Assembly (NCBI GenBank): GCA_903879975.1
Contig: CAIRNL010000203.1
Coordinates: 1 to 10,930, forward strand
Direction of reading: 5' to 3'
From: an uncultured Chloroflexota bacterium
GTDB taxonomy: Bacteria > Chloroflexota > Anaerolineae > Caldilineales > Caldilineaceae
Length of the DNA: 10,930 bases
The notes beneath the pieces are model-generated. The model ran no database searches. It was given only the letters and a program-made list of their open reading frames with translations, and was not told the origin of the DNA. Shown here piece by piece: positions 1 to 9,073 of this stretch (within the stretch, counting starts at the first letter, position 1; every line of letters begins with the position of its first letter). The position numbers were made by a program, and so were the translations under genes.

Positions 1-39
1 GGGGCTTCCTTCCACCCTGCGCAAGGTCAGGTGTTTCAC

Positions 40-1644
<1,605 letters not shown>

Positions 1645-1749
1645 GTTCCACAACGCCCATCGGCTTCACCGATCGATACCAGAGTCAAAACCATTTCCAC
1701 GCAGCCGCTGCAATTGACACGCAGCCACTTCAGGACGGAGGCAACCGAT
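1645..1749. other. Intergenic gap between the two plus-strand genes
   Basis: This 105-base gap holds a 5-bp stem (ATCGG 1659-1663 with CCGAT 1669-1673) without a T-run, and the octamer ACGCAGCC twice (1699-1706 and 1719-1726). Neither is a convincing terminator or operator. A TTGACA at 1714-1719 has no -10 partner at a usable distance. The only firm signal is the GGAGG ribosome binding site at 1737-1741 for the next gene. Confidence 0.5.
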
Positions 1750-3000
1750 ATGTCCCTCATTGCAGCAACGCCGGAAAGCACCGGCATGAGTTCAGAGCGC
1801 CTGGCACGCATCCGGCCAGCGATGCAGGCCGTCGTCGACCGCGGCCTGGTGGCCGGCATCCATACGACCATCACACGCCGGGGCAAGGTCGTGCATGACG
1901 AGCGCGTAGGCGCACTTGACCCAGCCACCGGCGTGCCACTGCCGGCCGACGCCCTCTATCGCATCTACTCCATGACCAAGCCCATCGTGTGCGTGGCGCT
2001 GATGGCGCTCTATGAAGAAGGGCGCTTTCAGCTCTACACACCAGCCGCCCGCTTCCTGCCCGCGCTGGGCAAGTTGAAAGTGCTGGAGGTAGCAGCGGAC
2101 GGGACAGAACGGCTGGTCGACCCGATACGCCCCATCACCGTCGCCGACCTGATGATGCACACGGCAGGGTTCAGCTACAGCTTCCTCGATTCGCCAGCCT
2201 CTGGCCTCTATCGCACACACACGCCCGTGATCGGGGACAGCACCCTGACGCTCAGCGAGTTGATCGCCCACGCGTGCGAGTTGCCGCTGAGCTATCATCC
2301 GGGCAGCCGCTGGCATTACAGCATTTCGATCGACGTGGCCGCACACCTGGCGGAAATCGTCGCAGACCGGCCCCTGCGCGACCTGTTACAGGAACGTATC
2401 TTTGATCCGCTGGGCATGACCGACACCGATTTTGGCGTCCCGATCGGCAAACGCAATCTCGTGATGGCCATGCGCGGGGTGGACGATATCTGCGCCCCGG
2501 GCACCACGCTCGCGTCCATGTTTGATCGCTGGCTGCAAGGCGTCAACGTTGCGATCGACGTGGATGAGTCCTATCCGGTCAATCGGCCAGAGCGCTTCAT
2601 GCGCGGCGGACACGGCCTTTTCTCCACAGCAGCCGACTATTTGCGCTTCGCCCAGATGATGCTCAACCGCGGCGAACTCGATGGAACGCGCATCCTCAGC
2701 CGCAAAACACTGGAGATGATGCATACCAACCACGTCCCGCGCACATTGCTCCCCTACGAAATCGGTGGGATTGCATCGCCTGGCTACGGCTTTGGCCTGG
2801 GTGAACGGGTGCTCGAGGATGTTGGGCTGGCCAATGTCATGGGATCACCCGGTGAGTTCGGTTGGGCTGGCGCAGCAAAAACCTATTACTGGGTCGATCC
2901 GGTCGAGGAAATGGTCGGGCTGTTCATGACACAGTTGCAGAGCACCGATGAGCCACAGATGACCTTCCGCACCCTGGCATACCAGTCGATCGCCGACTGA
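1750..3000 (+). CDS. Serine hydrolase, beta-lactamase fold (family VIII esterase-like)
   Basis: Member of the serine beta-lactamase / penicillin-binding-protein-like family (Pfam Beta-lactamase), probably an esterase or related hydrolase rather than a true beta-lactamase. The 416-residue product carries the S-x-x-K nucleophile motif as SMTK at 74-77, a Tyr motif WHYSISID with catalytic-type Tyr 190, and a late GWAGAAKT segment at 371-378 followed by VDP, the pattern seen in EstB-type family VIII esterases in place of the KTG box. There is no N-terminal hydrophobic signal, so a cytoplasmic location is likely. The ATG at 1750 is chosen because GGAGG lies 8 bases upstream; a TTG 12 codons earlier would extend the frame but lacks such a site. 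The gene is 105 bases downstream of the glucosidase on the same strand; a shared transcript is possible but no functional link is evident. Substrate cannot be told from sequence. Confidence 0.9.
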   Translation: MSLIAATPESTGMSSERLARIRPAMQAVVDRGLVAGIHTTITRRGKVVHDERVGALDPATGVPLPADALYRIYSMTKPIVCVALMALYEEGRFQLYTPAARFLPALGKLKVLEVAADGTERLVDPIRPITVADLMMHTAGFSYSFLDSPASGLYRTHTPVIGDSTLTLSELIAHACELPLSYHPGSRWHYSISIDVAAHLAEIVADRPLRDLLQERIFDPLGMTDTDFGVPIGKRNLVMAMRGVDDICAPGTTLASMFDRWLQGVNVAIDVDESYPVNRPERFMRGGHGLFSTAADYLRFAQMMLNRGELDGTRILSRKTLEMMHTNHVPRTLLPYEIGGIASPGYGFGLGERVLEDVGLANVMGSPGEFGWAGAAKTYYWVDPVEEMVGLFMTQLQSTDEPQMTFRTLAYQSIAD

Positions 3001-3079
3001 AGCCCAAACAAACACGACGCAATGCCAGGCAGATCCATCGCACAGCCCATCTCTGCAACAGACGATTCACCCTAGATAT

Positions 3080-3144
3080 CGTGCTGATGCAGCGCACCCT
3101 GGCACATGCCAAAGTCATGCACAAGGGTACGCTGCAGCAGCACG
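3080..3144. repeat. 65-base imperfect palindrome between convergent genes
   Basis: An inverted repeat centred on base 3112 with no bulges: positions 3080-3108 pair with 3116-3144 at 24 of 29 positions, with mismatches at 3087/3137, 3095/3129, 3101/3123, 3103/3121 and 3104/3120. The outer two blocks (7 bp plus 7 bp) are GC-rich. It can fold on either strand and is the only strong structure between the convergent serine hydrolase and leuA. There is no T-run directly after it on either strand, so it is not a standard intrinsic terminator. It may mark the 3' ends of both transcripts, assist Rho-dependent ending, or be a repeated palindromic element. Confidence 0.7.
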
Positions 3145-3180
3145 CACCGGTCACCAAAGATCACAGGCTGAAAAAATCTT

Positions 3181-4971
3181 CTAGGCCCCTGCCTCGATGA
3201 CCAACTCCTCCGCAACCTGGCCGGTGGGCACCTCGCCCTCGCCCTTGAGCGCATCGATGAGTTTGTTCAACGCCTGCATATAGGCCTTGGCGCTGGCGAC
3301 GATGATATCGGTTTCCACACCACGGCCGCTGAAAAGACGGCGGCGCTGGCGACCCTGCGCAGTCTCAGTGTAGCCGCGGCTGTCCGGCACCTCGATGCGG
3401 ATGGTGACATCACCGTTGGCATCGATCCCCTCGGTGATGGCCTGTACCAGGAACTCGACCAGGTTATTGGGCACTTGCACGACCTCGTTGATCGCACGGT
3501 ACACGGCATCGACCGGGCCGGTGCCGATAGCGGCGCCCAGCTTGATCTCGCCGGTGGCGCTCTCTCTGAGCTTGACCACCGCAGTGGGCGTCAGCGCTGT
3601 GCCAGAATGAACCTGCACCTCGACTAGTTCCCACGCCTCGACAGGCTGGTAGAGTTCGTCGCCGACCAATGCCTCCAGATCGACTTCCGTGACACTTTTC
3701 TTCTTGTCAGCCAGATCTTTGAAACGGTGGAAAATCTCCTTCAACGCTTCCGGGGTGACATGGTAGCCCATACTCTCTAGCTTGCGCGCCAGAGCGTGCT
3801 TGCCCGAATGCTTGCCCAACACCAGCTTGCTCGTATTCAGGCCGATGGTCGACGCATCCATGATTTCGTAGGTACGCTTGTGCTTGAGCATGCCATCCTG
3901 GTGAATGCCGGCCTCGTGGGCAAAGGCGTTGGCACCGACAATCGCCTTGTTGGGCTGGATCACCATGCCCGTATAGCGGCTCACCATATCGCTGGTGCGG
4001 TGGATCTCGTGGGTGTGGATACCCGTGTCCAGATGATAGGTCTGCGGCCGCACATGCAGCGCCATCACCGTCTCTTCCAGGCTGGTGTTGCCGGCGCGCT
4101 CACCGATGCCGTTGATGGTGACTTCGATCTGGCGGGCGCCGTTCTGCACACCAGACAGGGTGTTGGCCGTGGCTAGCCCCAGGTCGTTGTGGCAATGGCA
4201 GGAGAAGATGACGTCCTTGCCGCCCGGGGTGTTCTCACGCAGGTACTGGATGAGTGCGCCGTACTCTTCCGGTGTCGTGTAGCCCACCGTGTCAGGGATG
4301 TTGAGCGTCGTCGCGCCGGCCTGGATTGCCACCGCCAGCACCTTGACCAGAAACTCCGGGTCGCTGCGCCCGCCGTCCTCAGGGCTGAACTCCACATCGC
4401 TGCATAGACCGCGCGCATACTGCACCATGTCGCCGACAGTCTCCAGCACCTCGTCGCGCGTCATGCGCAGCTTGTGCTGCATGTGGATGTCGCTCGTCGC
4501 CAGGAAGGTATGGATGCGCGGGCGGACAGCCCCCTGCACGGCATCCCATGCCTTGTCGATGTCGTTCTTGTTGGCACGCGCCAGACCGGCGATGATAGGC
4601 GGAGCTTTGACTTCGCCCTCCTTGCCGCGGCGGGGTTGACAGCCGACAGTGGTGGCAATACGCTTGACGGCCTCGAGGTCGCCGGGGCTGGCAGCTGGGA
4701 AACCGGCCTCCATGACGTCGACCCCCAGGCGCGCCAATTGGTGGGCGATCTCCATCTTCTCCTGGATGTTGAGGGTTGCGCCGGGGCTCTGCTCGCCATC
4801 ACGCAGGGTAGTGTCAAAGATGACGACGGTGTCGCCGTGCGCAATCGTCCGGGCGTATTGGCGGATATCGGCGATGGCAAACCGCTCGACATCTACGGCA
4901 GGTACGCCGTCAGTTGCATCTTCTCCGTCGTGCTCGCTGTCGCTGGAACTGTTCTGTACATCGCTGCTCAT
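3181..4971 (-). CDS. leuA: 2-isopropylmalate synthase
   Basis: Catalyses the first committed step of leucine synthesis, condensing acetyl-CoA with 2-ketoisovalerate. The 596-residue protein has the HMGL-like TIM barrel beginning with FDTTLRDGEQSPG at 52-64 (metal ligand D58), a metal-binding SCHCHNDLG at 257-265 (H259, H261) and the NGIGERAGN segment at 287-295. The C-terminal part, roughly 430-560, is the LeuA regulatory domain that binds leucine for feedback inhibition in the family. The first 46 residues precede the usual start of the barrel and are acidic and Ser-rich, an unusual extension. The start is still well supported: AGGAGG (4981-4986) lies 9 bases upstream and there is no later Met before the barrel. 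It is the last gene of the ilv operon, about 200 bases behind ilvC, and its first 62 bases overlap a small out-of-frame ORF. Confidence 0.97.
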   Translation of the reverse strand: MSSDVQNSSSDSEHDGEDATDGVPAVDVERFAIADIRQYARTIAHGDTVVIFDTTLRDGEQSPGATLNIQEKMEIAHQLARLGVDVMEAGFPAASPGDLEAVKRIATTVGCQPRRGKEGEVKAPPIIAGLARANKNDIDKAWDAVQGAVRPRIHTFLATSDIHMQHKLRMTRDEVLETVGDMVQYARGLCSDVEFSPEDGGRSDPEFLVKVLAVAIQAGATTLNIPDTVGYTTPEEYGALIQYLRENTPGGKDVIFSCHCHNDLGLATANTLSGVQNGARQIEVTINGIGERAGNTSLEETVMALHVRPQTYHLDTGIHTHEIHRTSDMVSRYTGMVIQPNKAIVGANAFAHEAGIHQDGMLKHKRTYEIMDASTIGLNTSKLVLGKHSGKHALARKLESMGYHVTPEALKEIFHRFKDLADKKKSVTEVDLEALVGDELYQPVEAWELVEVQVHSGTALTPTAVVKLRESATGEIKLGAAIGTGPVDAVYRAINEVVQVPNNLVEFLVQAITEGIDANGDVTIRIEVPDSRGYTETAQGRQRRRLFSGRGVETDIIVASAKAYMQALNKLIDALKGEGEVPTGQVAEELVIEAGA

Positions 4972-5077
4972 GATTGAAACCTCCTGAGGCTGGCGCCTGA
5001 ATGGAATCTGTATCGGCGATCAAACTATCAAATCCGCTAAGGTGCAAGTCGGTAAGGTCAGCGAGACCATCGTCCAT
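4910..5077 (-). CDS. Small Leu-rich ORF overlapping the leuA start (candidate leader/coupling peptide)
   Basis: A 55-codon ORF starting at ATG 5077 and ending at TGA 4910-4912, inside leuA and out of frame with it. Its ribosome binding site, AAAGGAGGTGATC at 5081-5093, is complementary to 13 consecutive bases of the usual bacterial 16S 3' end and has ideal spacing (8 bases from AGGAGG), stronger than that of any other gene here. The first 26 residues contain five Leu (positions 5, 8, 11, 13, 19; codons CTC, CTT, TTG, CTT, TTG, none of them the common CTG) and two Ile. The C-terminal 20 residues overlap leuA and are Arg-rich, probably just a by-product of the overlap. It could be a leucine-sensing leader peptide or a translational-coupling cistron. 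I do not recognise the peptide itself, and no terminator follows its Leu codons. Confidence 0.55.
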   Translation of the reverse strand: MDDGLADLTDLHLSGFDSLIADTDSIQAPASGGFNHEQRCTEQFQRQRARRRRCN

Positions 5078-5097
5078 TCAGATCACCTCCTTTCGGG

Positions 5098-5134
5098 CCA
5101 CAGACCAGGTTTCTGGCAAAAACCTGGTCTGTGG
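5098..5134 (-). promoter_or_regulatory. Perfect 15-bp intercistronic hairpin between ilvC and the leuA leader ORF
   Basis: Bases 5098-5112 pair without mismatch with 5120-5134 around a 7-base loop. In the operon transcript the hairpin sits just after ilvC and ends 4 bases before the very strong ribosome binding site of the small ORF. No T-run follows it (the next bases are CCCGAA), so it is not an intrinsic terminator. Likely roles are mRNA 3'-end protection for the ilvBNC part, a processing site, or control of ribosome access to the site behind it. Confidence 0.65.
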
Positions 5135-5173
5135 GTCCAGGACTGTTGCTCCACAGTATGCTGTAACAGCCTG

Positions 5174-6178
5174 CTAATTCACTTCTTTCGCATTCAAGAA
5201 GGTCATCATGCGCCGCAGCTGCTTGCCGACCACTTCGAGTTGCTGGTTCTGCTCGCCGCTGCGCGTGGAATAGAAGGTCTTGCCGCCGCTGTGGTATTCA
5301 TCCATCCACTCCTCGGCAAAAGCGCCACTTTGGATCTCCTTGAGAATCTGGCGCATGGCCTCACGTGTGTCGTCGGTGATGACACGCGGGCCACTCTTGT
5401 AGTCGCCCCACTCCGCAGTATCGCTGATGCTGTAGCGCATATAGCTGAGGCCACCCTGGTACATCAGATCGACAATCAGCTTGAGTTCGTGCATACACTC
5501 AAAGTAGGCGATCTCAGGCTGATAGCCGGCATCCACGAGCGTCTTGAAACCAGCCTTGACCAGTTCGCTGACGCCACCGCAGAGCACAGCCTGCTCGCCA
5601 AACAGATCGGTCTCGGTCTCTTCGGCAAAGGTTGTCTCCAGCACACCCGCACGCGTCGAACCGATGCCTTTGGCGTAGGCCAGCGCGTTCCGTAACGCCT
5701 TGCCGCTGAAATCCTGATGCACCGCAACCAGCGCCGGCACCCCCGAGCCTTCCTTGAAAACCTCGCGCACGCGGTGGCCGGGCGCCTTGGGCGCCACCAT
5801 ACTCACGTCGATATTGGCCGGTGGCTGGATCATGCCGAAGCGAATGTTGAAGCCGTGGGCAAACATCAGCGTGTCGCCTTCTTTCAGGTTCGGCGCAATG
5901 TCCCGCTCGTAGACCTTACCCTGCACCGGGTCGGGCAGCGTTACCATGATCATATCGGCCTCGGCACAGGCTTCGGCAGTGCTCAACACGCGCAGACCGT
6001 CAGCCTCAGCCTTCGCCCAGCTCTTGCTGCCAGGGTAGAGGCCGACGCGTACATCCATGCCACTGTCGCGCAGGTTGAGGGCATGCGCGTGGCCCTGGCT
6101 GCCGTAGCCGAGGATGGCGATCTTCTTGCCGCGGATGTCGTCGAGATTCGCCTGGTTTTCGTAATAAATCGTGGCCAT
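5174..6178 (-). CDS. ilvC: Ketol-acid reductoisomerase (class I)
   Basis: Converts 2-acetolactate and 2-aceto-2-hydroxybutyrate to the dihydroxy acids by Mg-dependent alkyl migration and NAD(P)H reduction, the second common step of Val/Leu/Ile synthesis. The 334-residue length is typical of the short class I enzymes. The Rossmann part carries GYGSQGHAHALNL at 24-36; catalytic-type residues are H108 (AHGFN), K131 (APKAPG), D191 and E195 (TDLFGEQ), E227 and E231, and the SISD segment at 250-253. The cofactor loop reads GLYPGSKSW (46-54), with Tyr where many enzymes have Arg; the same form occurs in cyanobacterial enzymes, so NADPH versus NADH preference is not settled. The start MATIYYE is chosen because an AGGA site lies about 10 bases upstream and matches the family start; a longer in-frame start at 6280 runs back through the intercistronic hairpin and lacks support. 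Confidence 0.97.
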   Translation of the reverse strand: MATIYYENQANLDDIRGKKIAILGYGSQGHAHALNLRDSGMDVRVGLYPGSKSWAKAEADGLRVLSTAEACAEADMIMVTLPDPVQGKVYERDIAPNLKEGDTLMFAHGFNIRFGMIQPPANIDVSMVAPKAPGHRVREVFKEGSGVPALVAVHQDFSGKALRNALAYAKGIGSTRAGVLETTFAEETETDLFGEQAVLCGGVSELVKAGFKTLVDAGYQPEIAYFECMHELKLIVDLMYQGGLSYMRYSISDTAEWGDYKSGPRVITDDTREAMRQILKEIQSGAFAEEWMDEYHSGGKTFYSTRSGEQNQQLEVVGKQLRRMMTFLNAKEVN

Positions 6179-6241
6179 GAGTCTAACTTCCTGGGTTGAA
6201 TGAGTTGTAGATTGAAATTTGACAGCCAAAAGACGATTACC

Positions 6242-6278
6242 GGGAGACAGCGACGACGCTACATCGCCCAAGTCTCCC
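6242..6278 (-). promoter_or_regulatory. Intercistronic hairpin between ilvN and ilvC
   Basis: GGGAGAC at 6242-6248 pairs with GTCTCCC at 6272-6278 (7 bp). The 23-base interior contains a second small stem, AGCG 6249-6252 with CGCT 6257-6260. There is no T-run behind it on the minus strand. It lies in a 114-base gap, the longest between the three ilv genes, and may be a processing or stability element that sets ilvC levels apart from ilvBN. No convincing internal promoter was found in the gap. Confidence 0.45.
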
Positions 6279-6292
6279 ACTTCCTCGTTGTA

Positions 6293-6865
6293 TTATACGC
6301 CACCGGTCTTGAAGCGCTCGGATGCCGTGGCGTCGCGACCGTTCGCCTGAGCGCGCCAGACGGACGAACTGCGCCGCACGGCACGCTCCGTACGCCCGCG
6401 CGCCATCGCCACCGGCCCCGTGCGCACCATTTCAGAAATGCCAAAGTTGCTCAGCAGGTCGATCAGCGAGTCGACACGATCCTGGGCCCCGACGATCTGC
6501 ACGATCATGGAGTCGAGCGCCACATCGACGATTTCACCGCGATAGATGTTGACCATCTGCACGATCTCGGAACGATTGTCGGCACTGGTGGAGACACGGA
6601 TGAGCGCCATCTCGCGCGCCACGATGGGCTGTTCAGAGATATCCTCGACGCGTGTCACATCGACCAGCTTGCGCAGCTGCTTGATGACCTGGTCGACCAT
6701 GCGCTCGTTGCCGTCGACGACAAAGGTCATGCGACTGATACCCGGCGACTCCGTGTGGCCAACCTGCAGGCTGTCAATATTGAAATTGCGCCGGCGCATC
6801 ATGCCCGCCACCCGGCTGAGCACGCCCGGCTTGTCGCGCATCCAGGCAATGAGTGTGTACTTCAT
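6293..6865 (-). CDS. ilvN: Acetolactate synthase small (regulatory) subunit
   Basis: Regulatory subunit of acetohydroxyacid synthase; in the family it binds valine through its ACT domain and activates and feedback-inhibits the IlvB catalytic subunit. The 190-residue protein has an N-terminal ACT domain (about 4-75) with the characteristic DKPGVLSRVAGMMRRRNFNI stretch at 11-30, then the second small-subunit domain (about 80-155) ending in VRTGPVAMARG. The last 30 or so residues (160-190) are an Arg/Ser-rich tail beyond the usual end of the 160-170 residue family. The gene starts 21 bases after the ilvB stop behind a GGGG-type, rather weak ribosome binding site, consistent with translational coupling to ilvB. 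Also named ilvH in enteric bacteria. Confidence 0.96.
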   Translation of the reverse strand: MKYTLIAWMRDKPGVLSRVAGMMRRRNFNIDSLQVGHTESPGISRMTFVVDGNERMVDQVIKQLRKLVDVTRVEDISEQPIVAREMALIRVSTSADNRSEIVQMVNIYRGEIVDVALDSMIVQIVGAQDRVDSLIDLLSNFGISEMVRTGPVAMARGRTERAVRRSSSVWRAQANGRDATASERFKTGGV

Positions 6866-6886
6866 ACTTTCCCCTTTCCCCTTCGA

Positions 6887-8680
6887 TTACCAACTCGGCT
6901 GGACGCCGCTGTAGCCTTGCATGACCGCCGGCTTGGGGCGACGAATCAATTGATCCACGGCCGCACCCGGCGCTACCATGGGATAGACGTTGACTTCCTC
7001 CTTGACACGAAAATCGATCAGGAAGGGACCAGCAGTGGCGTGTGCCTGCTCGAAGGCCGGCACAACTTCATCGGGCTTCGTGACACGGATCGCCGGAATC
7101 TGGTAGGCAGCAGCCAGTTGCACGAAGTCGGGCGACCAGACGGGCGTACCGGTGTAGCGCTTCTCGTAGAAGAGTTGCTGCCACTGGCGCACCATGCCCA
7201 GAAAACCGTTGTTGATGATTGCAATCTTGACGGGCAGGTCACCTTCCTGCTTGATGACCGCCAGCTCCTGCAACGTCATCTGGAAGCCACCGTCGCCCGC
7301 CACTGCCCACACCAGGCGATTCGGGCAGGCCATCTGCGCGCCAATGGCCGCAGGCAGGGCATAGCCCATGGTGCCCAGACCACCGCTGGTCAGCAACTGC
7401 CCAGGCTGGTCATGGGTAAAATACTGGCATTCCCACATTTGGTGCTGGCCCACGTCCGTCACTATGATCGCCGGCTCCGACGACGCCTTGCTCGTCGAAT
7501 GCCACAGCTGGCGGATGACGTAGGGTGGGATCAGTTCGTCCACTTCATAGTTGATAATGTCGGTCTGCGCCGAGTCAACCTCCCACTCCTTGAGTTCCTG
7601 CAGCCAGATCTGGTGGCGACGCTCTTCGATCATCGGCAGCATGGCCGGCAGCGTCTCGGCCAGATCACCGATCACCGCCACATCTGGCACAATGTTCTTG
7701 CCGACTTCAGCCTTGTCCAGTTCGAAGTGGATGATCTTGGCCTGCCGGGCAAAGCTGTCCAGGCGACCCGTGATGCGGTCGTCGAAGCGCATGCCCATGG
7801 CGATCAGCACGTCGCACGCCTGCACCGCCCGATTGGCGTAGGCCTCGCCGTGCATGCCGCCCATCCCCAGACTCAGCGGATGGCTCTCCGGAATATTGCC
7901 GGTGCCAAGCAGCGTGGTCACGACCGGGATCTCGGCACGTTCGACCATCTCCAGCAATTCTCGCCCCATACGCGCCAGTTGTACACCGTGCCCAGAGAGC
8001 ACCAGCGGCCGCTCCGCTTTGTTGATCAGTTCGGCCGCTCTGCGCACGACCTCTATGTCCACATTCGGCCAGGGCTCAAAGCCAGGCAGCTCGATCTCAA
8101 AGTCGTAACGAAACGCGCCCGTTGCATTCTGCACATCCTTGCAGATGTCGATGAGCACGACGCCCGGACGACCTTCACGGGCAATATAGAACGCTTCCTT
8201 GAGGATGAGTGGGAGTTCGGCAACGTCCGTAACAAGGTAGTTGTGCTTGCAGACCGGGGCAGTGACACCGACTACGTCCGATTCCTGAAAGGCGTCGGTG
8301 CCCAGCAGATTGGTGGGCACCTGGCCGGTGATGGCAACAATCGGCACACTGTCCATCTGCGCCGTAGCCAGGCCGGTGACCAGGTTGGTAGCGCCAGGCC
8401 CACTCGTCGCCACACAGACGCCGACCTCGCCGGTGACACGAGCCCAACCGTCGGCCATGTGCACAGCACACTGCTCATGGCGCACCAGCACATGGTGAAT
8501 CTTGCCTTCCTGCTCATAGGGCGACAACATGTCGTAGGCGGGCAAGATGGCACCGCCAGGATGGCCATACACAACGCGCACACCCTCGCGCACCATTGCC
8601 TCCCAGATCATCTGGCCACCCTTCATGGGCACCGGCGTCTCAGGCACCCTGTCAGGTCGCGACCCATTCTTTCTCGGCAT
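6887..8680 (-). CDS. ilvB: Acetolactate synthase large (catalytic) subunit
   Basis: ThDP-, Mg- and FAD-dependent acetohydroxyacid synthase catalytic subunit, which condenses pyruvate with pyruvate or 2-ketobutyrate at the start of branched-chain amino acid synthesis. In the 597-residue product the ThDP-activating Glu is E69 (VRHEQCAVHMADGWAR), the ThDP/Mg motif runs from GDG at 462-464 to NN at 490-491, and GMVRQWQ at 495-501 contains the Trp (W500) that in plant enzymes is the herbicide-contact residue. Length and order match the family from end to end. The start at 8680 (MPRKNG) is supported by AAAGGAGAG about 8 bases upstream. A longer in-frame start at 8833 would run through the attenuator terminator and the leader peptide gene and is rejected. 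First gene of the operon; expression is probably set by the attenuator directly upstream. Confidence 0.97.
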   Translation of the reverse strand: MPRKNGSRPDRVPETPVPMKGGQMIWEAMVREGVRVVYGHPGGAILPAYDMLSPYEQEGKIHHVLVRHEQCAVHMADGWARVTGEVGVCVATSGPGATNLVTGLATAQMDSVPIVAITGQVPTNLLGTDAFQESDVVGVTAPVCKHNYLVTDVAELPLILKEAFYIAREGRPGVVLIDICKDVQNATGAFRYDFEIELPGFEPWPNVDIEVVRRAAELINKAERPLVLSGHGVQLARMGRELLEMVERAEIPVVTTLLGTGNIPESHPLSLGMGGMHGEAYANRAVQACDVLIAMGMRFDDRITGRLDSFARQAKIIHFELDKAEVGKNIVPDVAVIGDLAETLPAMLPMIEERRHQIWLQELKEWEVDSAQTDIINYEVDELIPPYVIRQLWHSTSKASSEPAIIVTDVGQHQMWECQYFTHDQPGQLLTSGGLGTMGYALPAAIGAQMACPNRLVWAVAGDGGFQMTLQELAVIKQEGDLPVKIAIINNGFLGMVRQWQQLFYEKRYTGTPVWSPDFVQLAAAYQIPAIRVTKPDEVVPAFEQAHATAGPFLIDFRVKEEVNVYPMVAPGAAVDQLIRRPKPAVMQGYSGVQPSW

Positions 8681-8735
8681 GATGGACTCTCCTTTGGTAG
8701 CTCGCTCGATCAACAATGCGAAGCTGAAATCGGGA

Positions 8736-8798
<63 letters not shown>

Positions 8799-8814
<16 letters not shown>

Positions 8815-8894
8815 TGAAATGGCCCCCGGCCAAGTACTACGACCGCGAGCTCGACAAGGAGGATGAGGCTGATTAGCTCAGAAGTTGTCACCAT
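8799..8894 (-). CDS. ilv operon leader peptide (attenuation)
   Basis: A 31-residue ORF from ATG 8894 to TAG 8799-8801, too short for usual gene callers. Residues 7-21 read LISLILLVELAVVVL: 12 of 15 are Leu, Ile or Val, the three end products of the operon. All six Leu codons avoid CTG (CTA, CTC, CTC, CTT, CTC, CTT), although CTG is the dominant Leu codon in the genes of this window. After this come GRGP and a short tail whose codons form one strand of the antiterminator. The ribosome binding site is weak (ACAGG, 5 bases before ATG). It begins about 58 bases after the predicted transcription start and ends 31 bases before the terminator stem. It is analogous to enterobacterial IlvL and actinobacterial ilvB leader peptides. 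The peptide should act only by being translated. Confidence 0.88.
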
Positions 8895-8907
8895 GGCTGC
8901 CTGTCTC

Positions 8908-8923
8908 GTGCAACATGCTGCAC
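8908..8923 (-). promoter_or_regulatory. Small hairpin in the 5' UTR before the leader peptide
   Basis: GTGCA (8923-8919) pairs with TGCAC (8912-8908), extendable by one G-U pair, just upstream of the leader peptide's weak ribosome binding site. It may influence leader translation initiation or stabilise the RNA 5' end. Small, and possibly chance. Confidence 0.35.
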
Positions 8924-8958
8924 AATAAAAACTGGGCAAAGTGTCACCCTTGTACTGC

Positions 8959-8988
8959 AGTATAGCGGAGCCTTTTGTGGGTTGTCAA
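8959..8988 (-). promoter_or_regulatory. Sigma70-type promoter of the ilvBNC-leuA operon
   Basis: On the minus strand TTGACA (8988-8983), a perfect -35 consensus, is followed after 18 bases by TATACT (8964-8959), a five-of-six -10 match. Transcription should start near 8951-8953, giving a leader of about 270 bases before ilvB. No other sequence upstream of ilvB comes close. Confidence 0.85.
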
Positions 8989-9073
8989 CTGCGCAAAATG
9001 CCAAATGAACAAACACACCCATAGCCGATCCACCGCCCCAACCCTTCCCTCTGTACAGTCCCGTGGAACAAGA
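8989..9073. other. Gap between the 197-residue gene and the ilv promoter
   Basis: Eighty-five bases upstream of the ilv promoter. I see no clear terminator for the preceding gene, no inverted repeat that would suggest an operator, and no coding signal. Read-through from the upstream gene pair into the ilv leader cannot be excluded. Confidence 0.5.

Noticed and set aside
1714..1749. TTG start at 1714 for the serine hydrolase
   Set aside because: The ATG at 1750 has GGAGG at ideal spacing, and the extra 12 residues have no family counterpart.
3155..3190. Intrinsic terminator at the end of leuA (AGGC/GCCT stem plus a T6 run)
   Set aside because: The stem is only 4 bp, overlaps the stop codon and is separated from the T-run, so it is too weak to support.
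5135..5173. Internal promoter for leuA just after ilvC (CATACT-like -10)
   Set aside because: No acceptable -35 lies 16-18 bases upstream of it.
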